Source of the DNA: Candidatus Delongbacteria bacterium
GTDB lineage: Bacteria; Delongbacteria; UBA4055
Length of the DNA stretch: 11,318 nt
NCBI GenBank assembly: GCA_027858795.1
Contig: JAQICF010000011.1
Location: forward strand, 1 to 11,318
Direction of reading: 5' to 3'
Below the pieces are notes generated by a model. It was not told the DNA's origin, searched no databases, and saw nothing but the letters and a program-made list of their open reading frames with translations. Both the position numbers and the translations under genes were made by a program. Shown here in pieces: positions 1 through 5,318 of this stretch. How positions within the stretch are numbered: the first letter of the stretch is position 1; the number at the start of each line of letters is the position of its first letter.

Positions 1-6
1 TAATCA

Positions 7-30
7 TTTTACAGATACGTATTTGTAAAA
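7..30. other. 24-bp dyad (one mismatch) upstream of the phosphatase gene
   Basis: The left arm TTTTACAGATAC pairs with GTATTTGTAAAA; the only mismatch is position 14 against 23. It lies 72 bp upstream of the phosphatase start, and a T9 run follows at 51-59. It could be an operator, or the hairpin of a terminator for a gene off the left edge. The T-run is about 20 bp away, too far for a textbook intrinsic terminator. Confidence 0.4.
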
Positions 31-101
31 CTTAACTAGATTATTAGCAGTTTTTTTTTACAAAATAAATCAATAGAACTAATTGATAACTATTCGATAT
101 T

Positions 102-701
102 ATGAAAATACATTTAATAAGACACGCAAAAACTGATGCGAACTCTAAAGGTTTACTTATTTGTGATCCTAACGAACCTTTGAGTGACGTGGGTTTCAAA
201 CAAGCTGAAAAACTTAGAGATTATCTTAAATCATTAGATATCTCTGATATTTGGTGTAGTTCACTTCCAAGAGCAATACAAACAATAAAACCATTTCTTG
301 AATATAGTAGTCGTAAAGTTACTTTGCTCCCTGAACTAACTGAAGGTCAACTTAATCTTGATTCTAGTGTACCTTTAGAAGAACCATGTTACCGAAATTT
401 TACATTACCGGATAGGTTGAAAAACTTTGACCTTAGTGAAGTGCCTGTCAGGATTCCTGTTCTAGATGAAACAGTTGGTCAATTCAGAGGTAGAGTTAAT
501 GAATTTATTAAAGCACTAAAGACTGCAAAAGATATTGATTCATTGCTAGTGATTACACATGGACATTTTATAAGAGAGTTTTTAAATATGTTCCTTGAAT
601 GTAAAAATTGCTTTCGCTTTCCTGCTAAGAACTGCTCTGAGACATTGATTGAATTTGGGGAAGATATTATTATTCATCATATCAATAAAGAAGTGTTTTA
701 A
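102..701 (+). CDS. Histidine phosphatase family protein (phosphoglycerate mutase-like)
   Basis: A 199-residue protein of the histidine phosphatase superfamily, which removes phosphate from small molecules or proteins through a phosphohistidine intermediate. The N-terminal signature LIRHAKT (residues 5-11) gives the RH motif with nucleophile His8. SSLPRAIQT (about 53-61) gives the second conserved Arg, ELTEG (about 78-82) the acidic proton donor, and THGHFIRE (about 152-159) the second catalytic His. All catalytic positions are therefore present. The length matches the compact CobC/GpmB-like branch, but the substrate cannot be read from the sequence. There is no signal peptide, so it is cytoplasmic. 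The start is fixed by the superfamily N-terminus falling right after Met1. No clear Shine-Dalgarno precedes it. It stands alone, followed by repeat-rich DNA. Confidence 0.88.
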   Translation: MKIHLIRHAKTDANSKGLLICDPNEPLSDVGFKQAEKLRDYLKSLDISDIWCSSLPRAIQTIKPFLEYSSRKVTLLPELTEGQLNLDSSVPLEEPCYRNFTLPDRLKNFDLSEVPVRIPVLDETVGQFRGRVNEFIKALKTAKDIDSLLVITHGHFIREFLNMFLECKNCFRFPAKNCSETLIEFGEDIIIHHINKEVF

Positions 702-719
702 AACAAAATATTATTTTTT

Positions 720-750
720 AGCTTTCTTTTGTTTGCCCCAAAAGAAAGTT
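720..750. repeat. CTTTCTTTTG hairpin repeat
   Basis: CTTTCTTTTG (722-731) and CAAAAGAAAG (739-748) form a perfect 10-bp stem with a 7-nt loop, extendable by two pairs including one wobble. The motif, followed by a GGAAAGAAAAAGG tract, resembles a dispersed intergenic element I recall from many bacterial genomes; this was not checked by search. It is 18 bp past the phosphatase stop, but no T-run follows the stem, so it is not called a terminator. Confidence 0.5.
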
Positions 751-777
751 GGAAAGAAAAAGGCAGCGGAACTAATC

Positions 778-855
778 GTAGGGGCAGGTCTTGTGCCTGC
801 CCGTTTGAATTTATGATATATTATAAAACGGGCGACCACAAGGGTCGCCCTTACG
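778..855. repeat. Compound GTAGGGG-type palindromic repeat (two units)
   Basis: Two G+C-rich hairpins are linked by an AT-rich bridge. GGGCAGG (782-788) pairs with CCTGCCC (796-802). GGGCGACC (830-837) pairs with GGTCGCCC (843-850). The outer ends CGTAGGGGC and GCCCTTACG also pair with one wobble, and GCCCGTTT (799-806) is complementary to AAACGGGC (826-833), so the whole could fold as a cruciform or clover. The second unit is nearly the same as the element at 2569-2599, showing a dispersed family in this genome. Confidence 0.7.
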
Positions 856-879
856 AACAGGATCTACCCTATTTATTCT

Positions 880-947
880 CTCCATTTGTTGCAGTTGTTG
901 TGTAAAAACACACACAACTATTGCAACGGCAATTCAACAGAATGGAG
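880..947. repeat. Long interrupted hairpin
   Basis: The inner stem 888-903 pairs with 912-927: 16 positions, essentially one mismatch and one wobble, with an 8-nt A-rich loop. The outer stem CTCCATT (880-886) pairs with AATGGAG (941-947) across an asymmetric 13-nt bulge. It may be a structured transcript element or a small transposable remnant; no function is claimed. Confidence 0.45.
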
Positions 948-1070
948 AAACCTGCTTCACTGCTATAAATAAGTTATTACTTAGAGGATAAAAATTTGAA
1001 CTGCCTTGATTTTTGTAACATTTTATCAAGAAAAAGTTAAGAAAGCCCCATAATGATATGAGCGTATTAT

Positions 1071-2435
1071 TTACAAAACTTCAACAAGCTCAAGAGCAGC
1101 TTTTCCAATATCCTTATTTGATTCTCCTAAAGCAATAAAACGAATCTCAAACTCTTGAAAAATATCGGGATATTTCTGCATTGCCGAAGATAAAGTTTTA
1201 TTATCCGAGATATCTTTTAAAACTTCCTCATAGATAGTTTTTAATTTATCATCAGCCACAAATAAAGCAAGGTGCAAAGCATCTTGAAACAAATGAAAAA
1301 CATTTCTGTCCAGCAACTTTATTTTTTTATTTGTCTCATTTTTTTCATTAAATTTTTCTACATGCTTGAGGTAATGATTATAAGTAGTATTATCAGTAGA
1401 TTCGAAATCTTCGCCTTCAAAATATCCTAATACCTTCCAGTAATTTTTTCTTTTTTCTTCTTCAGACTCAGCTTCCTCTTTCATTTTAACAACGTTTGGC
1501 AACATACCGATAAAAGCCTCAAAATGACCGGATTCTTCACCAATTCTTACCGTCTCCCTCTCAAGTTCTGTGAAAATTTCCGGTCTAGAATTGAGAGTAT
1601 CCATAAGAGTTGACATATTGATTATTTCTTCTATCATTTGGTCTATAACAGATCTTAATTTTTCATCTGCCCATTCAGATGCTTCTTTTAAACTCTGTGT
1701 TATTGTTATCCCAGATTCTATAAGTAAAGCGAAAGTTTTCCAATATTTTGATCTTGTATTTTTTTCTCCTTCAACTTTATAAGGTAATCCCACTTCTTCA
1801 ATATGAATACCTACCTTATTTGAGACTTGTGCAAGTTTATCAGATTCTTCTCCAGAATATATTACTAGTATTTCAAACCGAGTAAAGACAGTTTTATTGT
1901 TGTTTAATAATTCGTATAATTTATTACCCTTTTTTACTCCTTCGATAATTTCTTTGATGATAGACTTAACTTCTTCATCTGCACTTTTTGAGGCTATCTT
2001 TAAAGAATCTATAATTGTAACCTTCTGGCGAAGTAAATTAGCGAAGATTTTCCAAAACCTACTTCTTTGTTTCGATGTATTATTTATTTCAGTCATGGTA
2101 GTACTCCTTTTTAACTTTTCATTGATCAAACCCATTACGAAATTATATTTCGTGATCTTATCCTCAATGACATCTTTTTGTTTTTCAAGAAGTTCAGCTA
2201 AAACAGATTCATCATCCTGATTATCTACTATCTCTTTTATCTCTGCTAAAGAAAGATCGAACTGCTTGAAGAAATTTATTAGTTTCGCAGTTTCTAAATT
2301 ACTCTCACTATAATACCGGTACTTTGAAAATTCATCCACTTTTGCAGGTATTAAAAGTTCTTTATCCTGATATAGTTTCAACATTTTCTGTGTTAAATTA
2401 GTTAACTTCGAGAATTCTCCGATACTATAGAACAT
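1071..2435 (-). CDS. MerR-type regulator fused to GspF/PilC-like helical repeats (copy 1)
   Basis: A 454-residue protein. Residues 2-70 are a MerR winged helix-turn-helix (YSIGEFSKLTNLT, LKLYQDKELLIP, SKYRYYS, then FDLSLAEIKEIVD), followed by a coiled-coil-like dimerisation helix to about 112. The rest has no known MerR sensor domain. It carries repeated helical units that I read as soluble type II secretion F (GspF/PilC) domains: about 127-208, 231-316 and a diverged one at about 385-454. Each has the family-like layout of an FWK..L/YWK opening, a helix with a 'DEE/DEK' turn, NKL or KTLSSAM, a '.VF/.IF' step and a GEES or GESN motif (195, 299, 437). The membrane helices of real GspF are absent and no Cys is present, so metal sensing is unlikely. 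The ATG is preceded by a degraded GGA, unlike the good site of copy 2. The GspF reading is by eye and needs profile searching. Confidence 0.75.
   Translation of the reverse strand: MFYSIGEFSKLTNLTQKMLKLYQDKELLIPAKVDEFSKYRYYSESNLETAKLINFFKQFDLSLAEIKEIVDNQDDESVLAELLEKQKDVIEDKITKYNFVMGLINEKLKRSTTMTEINNTSKQRSRFWKIFANLLRQKVTIIDSLKIASKSADEEVKSIIKEIIEGVKKGNKLYELLNNNKTVFTRFEILVIYSGEESDKLAQVSNKVGIHIEEVGLPYKVEGEKNTRSKYWKTFALLIESGITITQSLKEASEWADEKLRSVIDQMIEEIINMSTLMDTLNSRPEIFTELERETVRIGEESGHFEAFIGMLPNVVKMKEEAESEEEKRKNYWKVLGYFEGEDFESTDNTTYNHYLKHVEKFNEKNETNKKIKLLDRNVFHLFQDALHLALFVADDKLKTIYEEVLKDISDNKTLSSAMQKYPDIFQEFEIRFIALGESNKDIGKAALELVEVL
2094..2109 (-). promoter_or_regulatory. Internal Shine-Dalgarno and in-frame ATG at the domain junction (copy 1)
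   Basis: On the minus strand AAGGAG (2104-2109) sits 7 nt before an in-frame ATG (2096-2094, Met114). This is a better initiation site than the gene's own start. Met114 falls exactly between the MerR/coiled-coil part and the first GspF-like repeat. Initiation here would give a protein of about 341 residues without the DNA-binding domain. The paralogue has the same arrangement. Confidence 0.5.
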
Positions 2436-2462
2436 TTTACATCCAATTGAATTTTATAATGA

Positions 2463-2478
2463 TTGTGTGATCGCACAA
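2463..2478. promoter_or_regulatory. 16-bp leader dyad (copy 1)
   Basis: TTGTGTGATCGCACAA is palindromic apart from its sixth/eleventh pair. It lies a few bases past the predicted transcription start of the minus-strand gene and is identical at 4011-4026. It could be a second operator or a leader hairpin. Confidence 0.5.
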
Positions 2479-2483
2479 TTACT

Positions 2484-2514
2484 AATGTAAATATTAACCC
2501 AGGGTTAAAGTCAA
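2484..2514 (-). promoter_or_regulatory. MerR-type promoter with 19-bp spacer and spacer palindrome (copy 1)
   Basis: Read on the minus strand, the -35 box is TTGACT (2514-2509), the spacer is 19 bp and the -10 box is TACATT (2489-2484). The spacer begins with the perfect palindrome TTAACCCTGGGTTAA (2508-2494). An overlong 19-20-bp spacer holding a dyad immediately after the -35 is the hallmark of promoters controlled by MerR-family proteins (merT is the type case), where the regulator untwists the DNA. This strongly suggests autoregulation. Confidence 0.7.
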
Positions 2515-2568
2515 GTAATATTTTTTTTAAAATTATTTATTCGAAGATTAATGTTTGTGAAAAATGAC

Positions 2569-2599
2569 CGTAGGGGCGACTCTTGTGGTCGCCCTTACG
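2569..2599. repeat. GTAGGGG-type palindromic repeat (single unit)
   Basis: Arms CGTAGGGGCGAC (2569-2580) and GTCGCCCTTACG (2588-2599) pair over 12 bp with one wobble and a 7-nt loop. It shares sequence with the second unit at 828-855. It sits between the two MerR-type paralogues, about 28 bp beyond the stop of copy 2 and upstream of the promoter of copy 1, where it could also help separate the two transcripts. Confidence 0.75.
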
Positions 2600-2627
2600 A
2601 GATGGCGAGTAAGTCAAAAGATATCAA

Positions 2628-3983
2628 TTACAAAATTTCAACCAGTTCATTTGCAGTTTTTCCGATATCCTTATTTTCTTCTCCGAAAACAATAAACTTA
2701 GTCTCAAACTCCTGAAAAATATCTTGATACTTTTCCATTATTGATGATAATGATTTATTATTCGTTAAATCTTTCAAAATTTCCTTAGATATCTTTTTTA
2801 ATTTATCATCAGCTACAAATAAAGCAAGACGAATTACTTCAGGATAAAAATGAAAATCACTTTTTTTAGGGAGTGGACTTGTTCTTTTGAATTTTTCATT
2901 CATATAATTTATAGACTTACAAATAGAATCATAAATATTACTATCATGGGTTTCAAAATCGATTCCTTCATAATCTCCTATCACTTTCCAGAAATTTTTT
3001 CTTTTATCTGACTCATCCTCAGTTTCCTCTATCATTCTGACGATAATTGGTAATTTAGGGATCATGACATCCAAGTTGCCATTAGCAAACCCAATTCTCA
3101 TCATTTCTATCTCAGGTTCTGTGAAAATTTCCGGTCTGCTTTTAAGATTAGTAAGAAGATCTTTTACACTGTTTATTTCTATCATTTGGGCTGTAACAGA
3201 TTGTACTTTTTCATCTGCCCAAGCACTCGCTACTTCCATACCTTTTGTTACGGTAACCCCTGATTCTAAAAGTAAACCGAAAGTTTTCCAATATTTTGAT
3301 CTCGTATTTTTTTCACCCTCAATATTGTCAGGAAACCCTACTTCTTCGAAAAAGTTACCTAACATATTCGAAGCAATAGCCAGATGGTCTGTTTCTATTG
3401 CTGAGTATATCACCATCCTCTCTAATTCAGTAAAAACAGTTTTGGAGTTGTTTAAGATGTCATGTAATTTATTTCCCTGTTTTACTTCATTAATAATATC
3501 AGGCAATACTGCTTTCAATTCTTCATCAGCACTTTTTCCAGCTGTTTTCAAAGAATCTACTACAGAAATCTCCTGTTTAATTAATTTCGCAAATATTTTC
3601 CAGAATCTACTTCTTAGTTTCGATGTATTATCTATTTCACTCATGATAGTACTCCTTTTTAATTTTTCATTGATCAAACCCATTACGAAATTATATTTCG
3701 TGATCTTGTCCTCAATTACATCTTTCTGCTTTTCAAGTAGTTCAGCTAAAACAGATTCATCATCCTGATTATCTACTATCTCTTTAATCTCTGCTAAAGA
3801 AAGATCGAACTGCTTAAAAAAGATTATAAGGTTTGCTGTTTCAAGGTTTGACTTGTTGTAATACCGGTATTTTGAAAATTCATCTACTTTGGCAGGTATT
3901 AAGAGTTCTTTCTCCTGATACAATTTTAACATTTTAGGAGTTAAATTTGTTAACTTTGAGAATTCTCCGATACTATAATACAT
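2628..3983 (-). CDS. MerR-type regulator fused to GspF/PilC-like helical repeats (copy 2)
   Basis: A 451-residue paralogue of the gene at 1071-2435. The first 112 residues (MerR winged helix and coiled-coil helix) differ at only 7 positions, so both should bind the same operator. The remaining region is much less alike, roughly 55-60% by eye. The same helical repeats are visible: FWKIFAKLIKQ (about 128), YWKTFGLLLESGV (about 231) and RLALFVADDKLK in the C-terminal unit, which ends in a GEENKDIG motif. The GE motifs of repeats 1 and 2 are degraded (YSAIETD, RIGFANG). No membrane helices or signal peptide are seen, so it should be cytoplasmic and DNA-bound. The start is supported by GGAGGT 3 nt upstream and by the MerR N-terminus. 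It diverges from the membrane protein/YehS operon, its most likely neighbouring target. Effector unknown. Confidence 0.75.
   Translation of the reverse strand: MYYSIGEFSKLTNLTPKMLKLYQEKELLIPAKVDEFSKYRYYNKSNLETANLIIFFKQFDLSLAEIKEIVDNQDDESVLAELLEKQKDVIEDKITKYNFVMGLINEKLKRSTIMSEIDNTSKLRSRFWKIFAKLIKQEISVVDSLKTAGKSADEELKAVLPDIINEVKQGNKLHDILNNSKTVFTELERMVIYSAIETDHLAIASNMLGNFFEEVGFPDNIEGEKNTRSKYWKTFGLLLESGVTVTKGMEVASAWADEKVQSVTAQMIEINSVKDLLTNLKSRPEIFTEPEIEMMRIGFANGNLDVMIPKLPIIVRMIEETEDESDKRKNFWKVIGDYEGIDFETHDSNIYDSICKSINYMNEKFKRTSPLPKKSDFHFYPEVIRLALFVADDKLKKISKEILKDLTNNKSLSSIMEKYQDIFQEFETKFIVFGEENKDIGKTANELVEIL
3642..3657 (-). promoter_or_regulatory. Internal Shine-Dalgarno and in-frame ATG at the domain junction (copy 2)
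   Basis: On the minus strand AAGGAG (3652-3657) lies 7 nt before an in-frame ATG (3644-3642, Met114), exactly as in copy 1. The bases between change in a way that keeps spacing and start (ACC to ATC just before the ATG). This suggests either a second start or the scar of an old fusion of two adjacent genes. Confidence 0.5.
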
Positions 3984-3986
3984 TTT

Positions 3987-3992
3987 ACCTCC
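3987..3992 (-). promoter_or_regulatory. Ribosome binding site of MerR-type copy 2
   Basis: GGAGGT on the minus strand, 3 nt before the ATG at 3983. The equivalent bases of copy 1 (2439-2444) read GGATGT, so initiation of copy 1 at its first ATG may be weaker. Confidence 0.7.
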
Positions 3993-4010
3993 AAATGAAT
4001 TTTCTGATAT

Positions 4011-4026
4011 TTGTGTGATCGCACAA
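4011..4026. promoter_or_regulatory. 16-bp leader dyad (copy 2)
   Basis: TTGTGTGATCGCACAA, identical to 2463-2478 and at the same distance from the -10 box. The surrounding bases up to the -10 are also identical in both copies, so the whole initial transcribed region is conserved. Confidence 0.5.
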
Positions 4027-4031
4027 TTACT

Positions 4032-4062
4032 AATGTAAATATATACCCAAGGTTCAAGTCAA
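4032..4062 (-). promoter_or_regulatory. MerR-type promoter with 19-bp spacer (copy 2)
   Basis: On the minus strand TTGACT (4062-4057), a 19-bp spacer and TACATT (4037-4032). The spacer dyad is imperfect here but keeps the core AACCYTGGGT shared with copy 1. It lies about 90 bp from the start of the divergent membrane-protein gene, so a bound regulator could act on both directions. Confidence 0.68.
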
Positions 4063-4092
4063 GTAATAATAAAAAAAAGATTATCGTTCTTC

Positions 4093-4121
4093 TTGACTTG
4101 GAATGAGATATTCGATAAGTT
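4093..4121 (+). promoter_or_regulatory. Possible promoter of the membrane protein/yehS operon
   Basis: TTGACT (4093-4098) followed by a 17-bp spacer and TAAGTT (4116-4121). The -35 is good and the -10 is poor (3 of 6). A small dyad, GATAAGTTATC (4114-4124), overlaps the -10. If real, it excludes the ATG at 4103 as a start. Confidence 0.3.
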
Positions 4122-4153
4122 ATCAAGTTGATATTAATAGGAAATCAGAATTT

Positions 4154-4504
4154 ATGACTAAGTCAAAGAGAGCAGCACTACTATCAGCTTTAGTGATTCC
4201 GGGAGCAGGACATTTATTCTTAAAAAAACGTATTCGTGGTTTTGCATTTATAGGCCTTAGTATAATGTCACTCTATTTTATTATATCAAAATTGTTAGAG
4301 AGAGCCTATTCAATCCTGGAAAAAATCGAAAAAGGTGAAGTTCAGCCAAATATAGTAGCAATTATGGATATGGTATCCAAACAACCCACCGGACAGGAAG
4401 CTAAAATAATTAGTATAGCTACATACATCCTAATCATAACTTGGATAATTTCTATAATTGATTCATACAGGATTGGGAAAAAAATCCAAAAAGAAAAGGA
4501 ATAA
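4154..4504 (+). CDS. Small membrane protein with PGAGH motif, function unknown
   Basis: A protein of 116 residues from this start, with three likely membrane segments. The first (about 7-23) contains the turn VIPGAGHLFLKK, typical of small bacterial TM2/DUF5683-like proteins. The second is at about 29-48 and the third at about 84-104. A charged, Lys/Glu-rich loop lies between TM2 and TM3, and the C-terminus is strongly basic. The gene could start at 4103 in the same frame (133 residues). I prefer 4154 because the extra 17 residues look non-conserved, a possible -35 box lies at 4093, and AGGAA lies upstream at 4138-4142. It ends 3 bp before the YehS-like gene, so the two are almost certainly co-transcribed. 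It is divergent from a MerR-type gene. No reaction can be assigned. Confidence 0.65.
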   Translation: MTKSKRAALLSALVIPGAGHLFLKKRIRGFAFIGLSIMSLYFIISKLLERAYSILEKIEKGEVQPNIVAIMDMVSKQPTGQEAKIISIATYILIITWIISIIDSYRIGKKIQKEKE

Positions 4505-4507
4505 ACT

Positions 4508-4972
4508 ATGTTAAATAACGATATTTTAAGAAGAATTAGATATACATTTGATTTTGAAGATCTACAAATGATAAAGATCTTTGGCTTGGCGGATCTAGAA
4601 GTAACTCGTGCTCAGGTTAGTAACTGGATGAAAAAAGATGATGATGAGGATTATCAGCCAATAAACGATAAAATATTTGCAACTTTTTTAAACGGTTTGA
4701 TAAATCTCAAAAGAGGGAATAGGGAAGGGAAGCAACCAGAACCTGAGAAAAAACTAACGAATAATATTATTTTAATGAAATTAAAGATAGCCTTAAATCT
4801 TAAATCAGATGAGATTTTAGATGTTTTAAGTATTCATGATATAAGGATTAGTGAGCATGAATTGAGTGCTTTCTTTCGTAAGCCTGGGCATAAACACTTT
4901 AGAGAATGTAAAGATCAGATCTTGCGTAATTTTTTAAAGGGAATTCAAGTTCAATATCGTGGGAAAGATTAA
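4508..4972 (+). CDS. yehS: YehS/DUF1456 family protein
   Basis: A 154-residue soluble protein closely matching E. coli YehS (DUF1456), a conserved family without an established function. It has two copies of the same helical domain. Copy one, about 2-69, holds NDILRRIRYTF, the WMKKDD segment and FLNGLINLKRG. Copy two, about 83-150, holds NNIILMKLKIALNLK, FFRKPGHKHFRECKDQ and LRNFLKGIQ. Length and motif order are as usual for the family. The start is supported by the family N-terminus (ML.NDILR) and by a GGA-containing purine stretch about 7 nt upstream. It is the second gene of an operon with the membrane protein (3-bp gap). The following gene has its own strong promoter. Gene symbol by family only. 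Confidence 0.88.
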   Translation: MLNNDILRRIRYTFDFEDLQMIKIFGLADLEVTRAQVSNWMKKDDDEDYQPINDKIFATFLNGLINLKRGNREGKQPEPEKKLTNNIILMKLKIALNLKSDEILDVLSIHDIRISEHELSAFFRKPGHKHFRECKDQILRNFLKGIQVQYRGKD

Positions 4973-5001
4973 TTTGTAGTAATAAAGCATGATCAAAAGT
5001 G

Positions 5002-5030
5002 TTGACAATGTCCATACAATGTCATATATT
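5002..5030 (+). promoter_or_regulatory. Strong sigma-70 promoter of the toxin-antitoxin operon
   Basis: TTGACA (5002-5007), 17-bp spacer, TATATT (5025-5030). The predicted transcription start falls at about 5036-5038, on or next to the toxin ATG at 5037. No Shine-Dalgarno precedes that ATG, so the toxin mRNA may be leaderless. Confidence 0.7.
5004..5024. promoter_or_regulatory. Candidate operator: repeated ACAATGTC sites between -35 and -10
   Basis: ACAATGTC occurs twice in the same orientation (5005-5012 and 5016-5023), 11 bp apart, about one helical turn. The first copy is also a dyad (GACAATGTC). Ribbon-helix-helix antitoxins commonly bind such closely spaced repeats to repress their own operon, so this is the expected site for the antitoxin encoded at 5311-5592. 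Confidence 0.5.
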
Positions 5031-5036
5031 TAAATT

Positions 5037-5318
5037 ATGAAAATATTCAAATGGAATGCTGAAAAAAACAAATTACTTCTTAAAGAAAGAGGAATTACTT
5101 TTGAAGAGGTTGTGCAGAAGATAGAATCCGGTGCCAGAGTAATTGAAACAGAACATCCGAATAAATCAAAATATCCTAACCAAAAGATATTGATCGTTGA
5201 TGTAGAAGGATACGCATATTTAGTTCCTTGCGTGATTAAAGAAGATGAGTATTTTCTGAAAACAATAATTCCCAGTCGTAAGGCTACAAAAAAATACTTG
5301 GGAGGCTATGATGACTAA
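5037..5318 (+). CDS. BrnT-like toxin of a type II toxin-antitoxin pair
   Basis: A 93-residue basic protein of the BrnT/RelE-like fold type. BrnT toxins are ribonucleases that cut RNA and stop translation until bound by antitoxin. Family features visible: FKWNAEKNKLLLKERGITFEEVV at the N-terminus (BrnT: W..K...N...HG..F.EA; the usual His is Glu here), a central strand run ILIVDVEGYAYLVPCVI, and the C-terminal IIPSRKATKKY that matches the ISARKA....Y signature. The position of each catalytic residue cannot be fixed by eye. The gene has its own strong promoter and overlaps the antitoxin gene by 8 bp (11 if the antitoxin starts at 5308), the normal translational coupling for such pairs. Toxin first, antitoxin second is the BrnT arrangement. 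Confidence 0.75.
   Translation: MKIFKWNAEKNKLLLKERGITFEEVVQKIESGARVIETEHPNKSKYPNQKILIVDVEGYAYLVPCVIKEDEYFLKTIIPSRKATKKYLGGYDD

Larger units (their letters stand above)
702..1070. other. Gene-free stretch with three repeat or hairpin elements
   Basis: No supportable coding region is seen on either strand between the phosphatase stop and the stop of the first MerR-type gene. It holds a hairpin at 720-750, a compound G+C-rich palindrome at 778-855 and a long interrupted hairpin at 880-947. A weak CTTGAT/ATCAAG inverted repeat (1005-1010 and 1025-1030) lies just past the end of the minus-strand gene and lacks a T-run. The G+C-rich palindrome stands out sharply from its AT-rich surroundings. Confidence 0.6.
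1071..2520 (-). repeat. Duplication unit 1 (gene plus promoter)
   Basis: This block is homologous to 2627-4068. Similarity runs from the stop codon through the gene, leader dyad and promoter, and stops just past the -35 box (AGTCAAGTAATA on the plus strand in both). The DNA-binding parts and control region are the best conserved. The unit duplicated as a whole, with its own control region. Only about 107 bp separate the copies, and these contain a GTAGGGG palindrome. Confidence 0.8.
2627..4068 (-). repeat. Duplication unit 2 (gene plus promoter)
   Basis: Homologous to 1071-2520 in the same orientation, covering the gene, ribosome-binding region, 16-bp dyad and MerR-type promoter. The intact ribosome-binding site and the intact promoter suggest both copies remain functional. 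Confidence 0.8.

Noticed and set aside
720..750. Intrinsic terminator for the phosphatase gene
   Set aside because: The stem is AT-rich and no T-run follows on either strand; a dispersed repeat explains it better.
778..855. CRISPR array or riboswitch
   Set aside because: There are only two unequal units with no regular spacers, and related copies occur elsewhere, including inside a gene.
1071..2435. Metal-sensing MerR (MerR/CueR/ZntR type)
   Set aside because: Copy 1 has no cysteine and copy 2 has one, far from the dimerisation helix, so the usual metal site is absent.
3064..3768. Long open frame on the plus strand opposite MerR-type copy 2
   Set aside because: It is a shadow of the real gene: low-complexity hydrophobic/Ser-rich translation, no recognisable family, and a matching shadow opposite copy 1 that is broken.
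2628..3983. True type II secretion or type IV pilus component
   Set aside because: No membrane helices, no secretion ATPase or pilin genes nearby, and an N-terminal MerR DNA-binding domain.
4103..4153. Longer start for the membrane protein
   Set aside because: The extra 17 residues look non-conserved and overlap a possible promoter; not excluded, but less likely than 4154.
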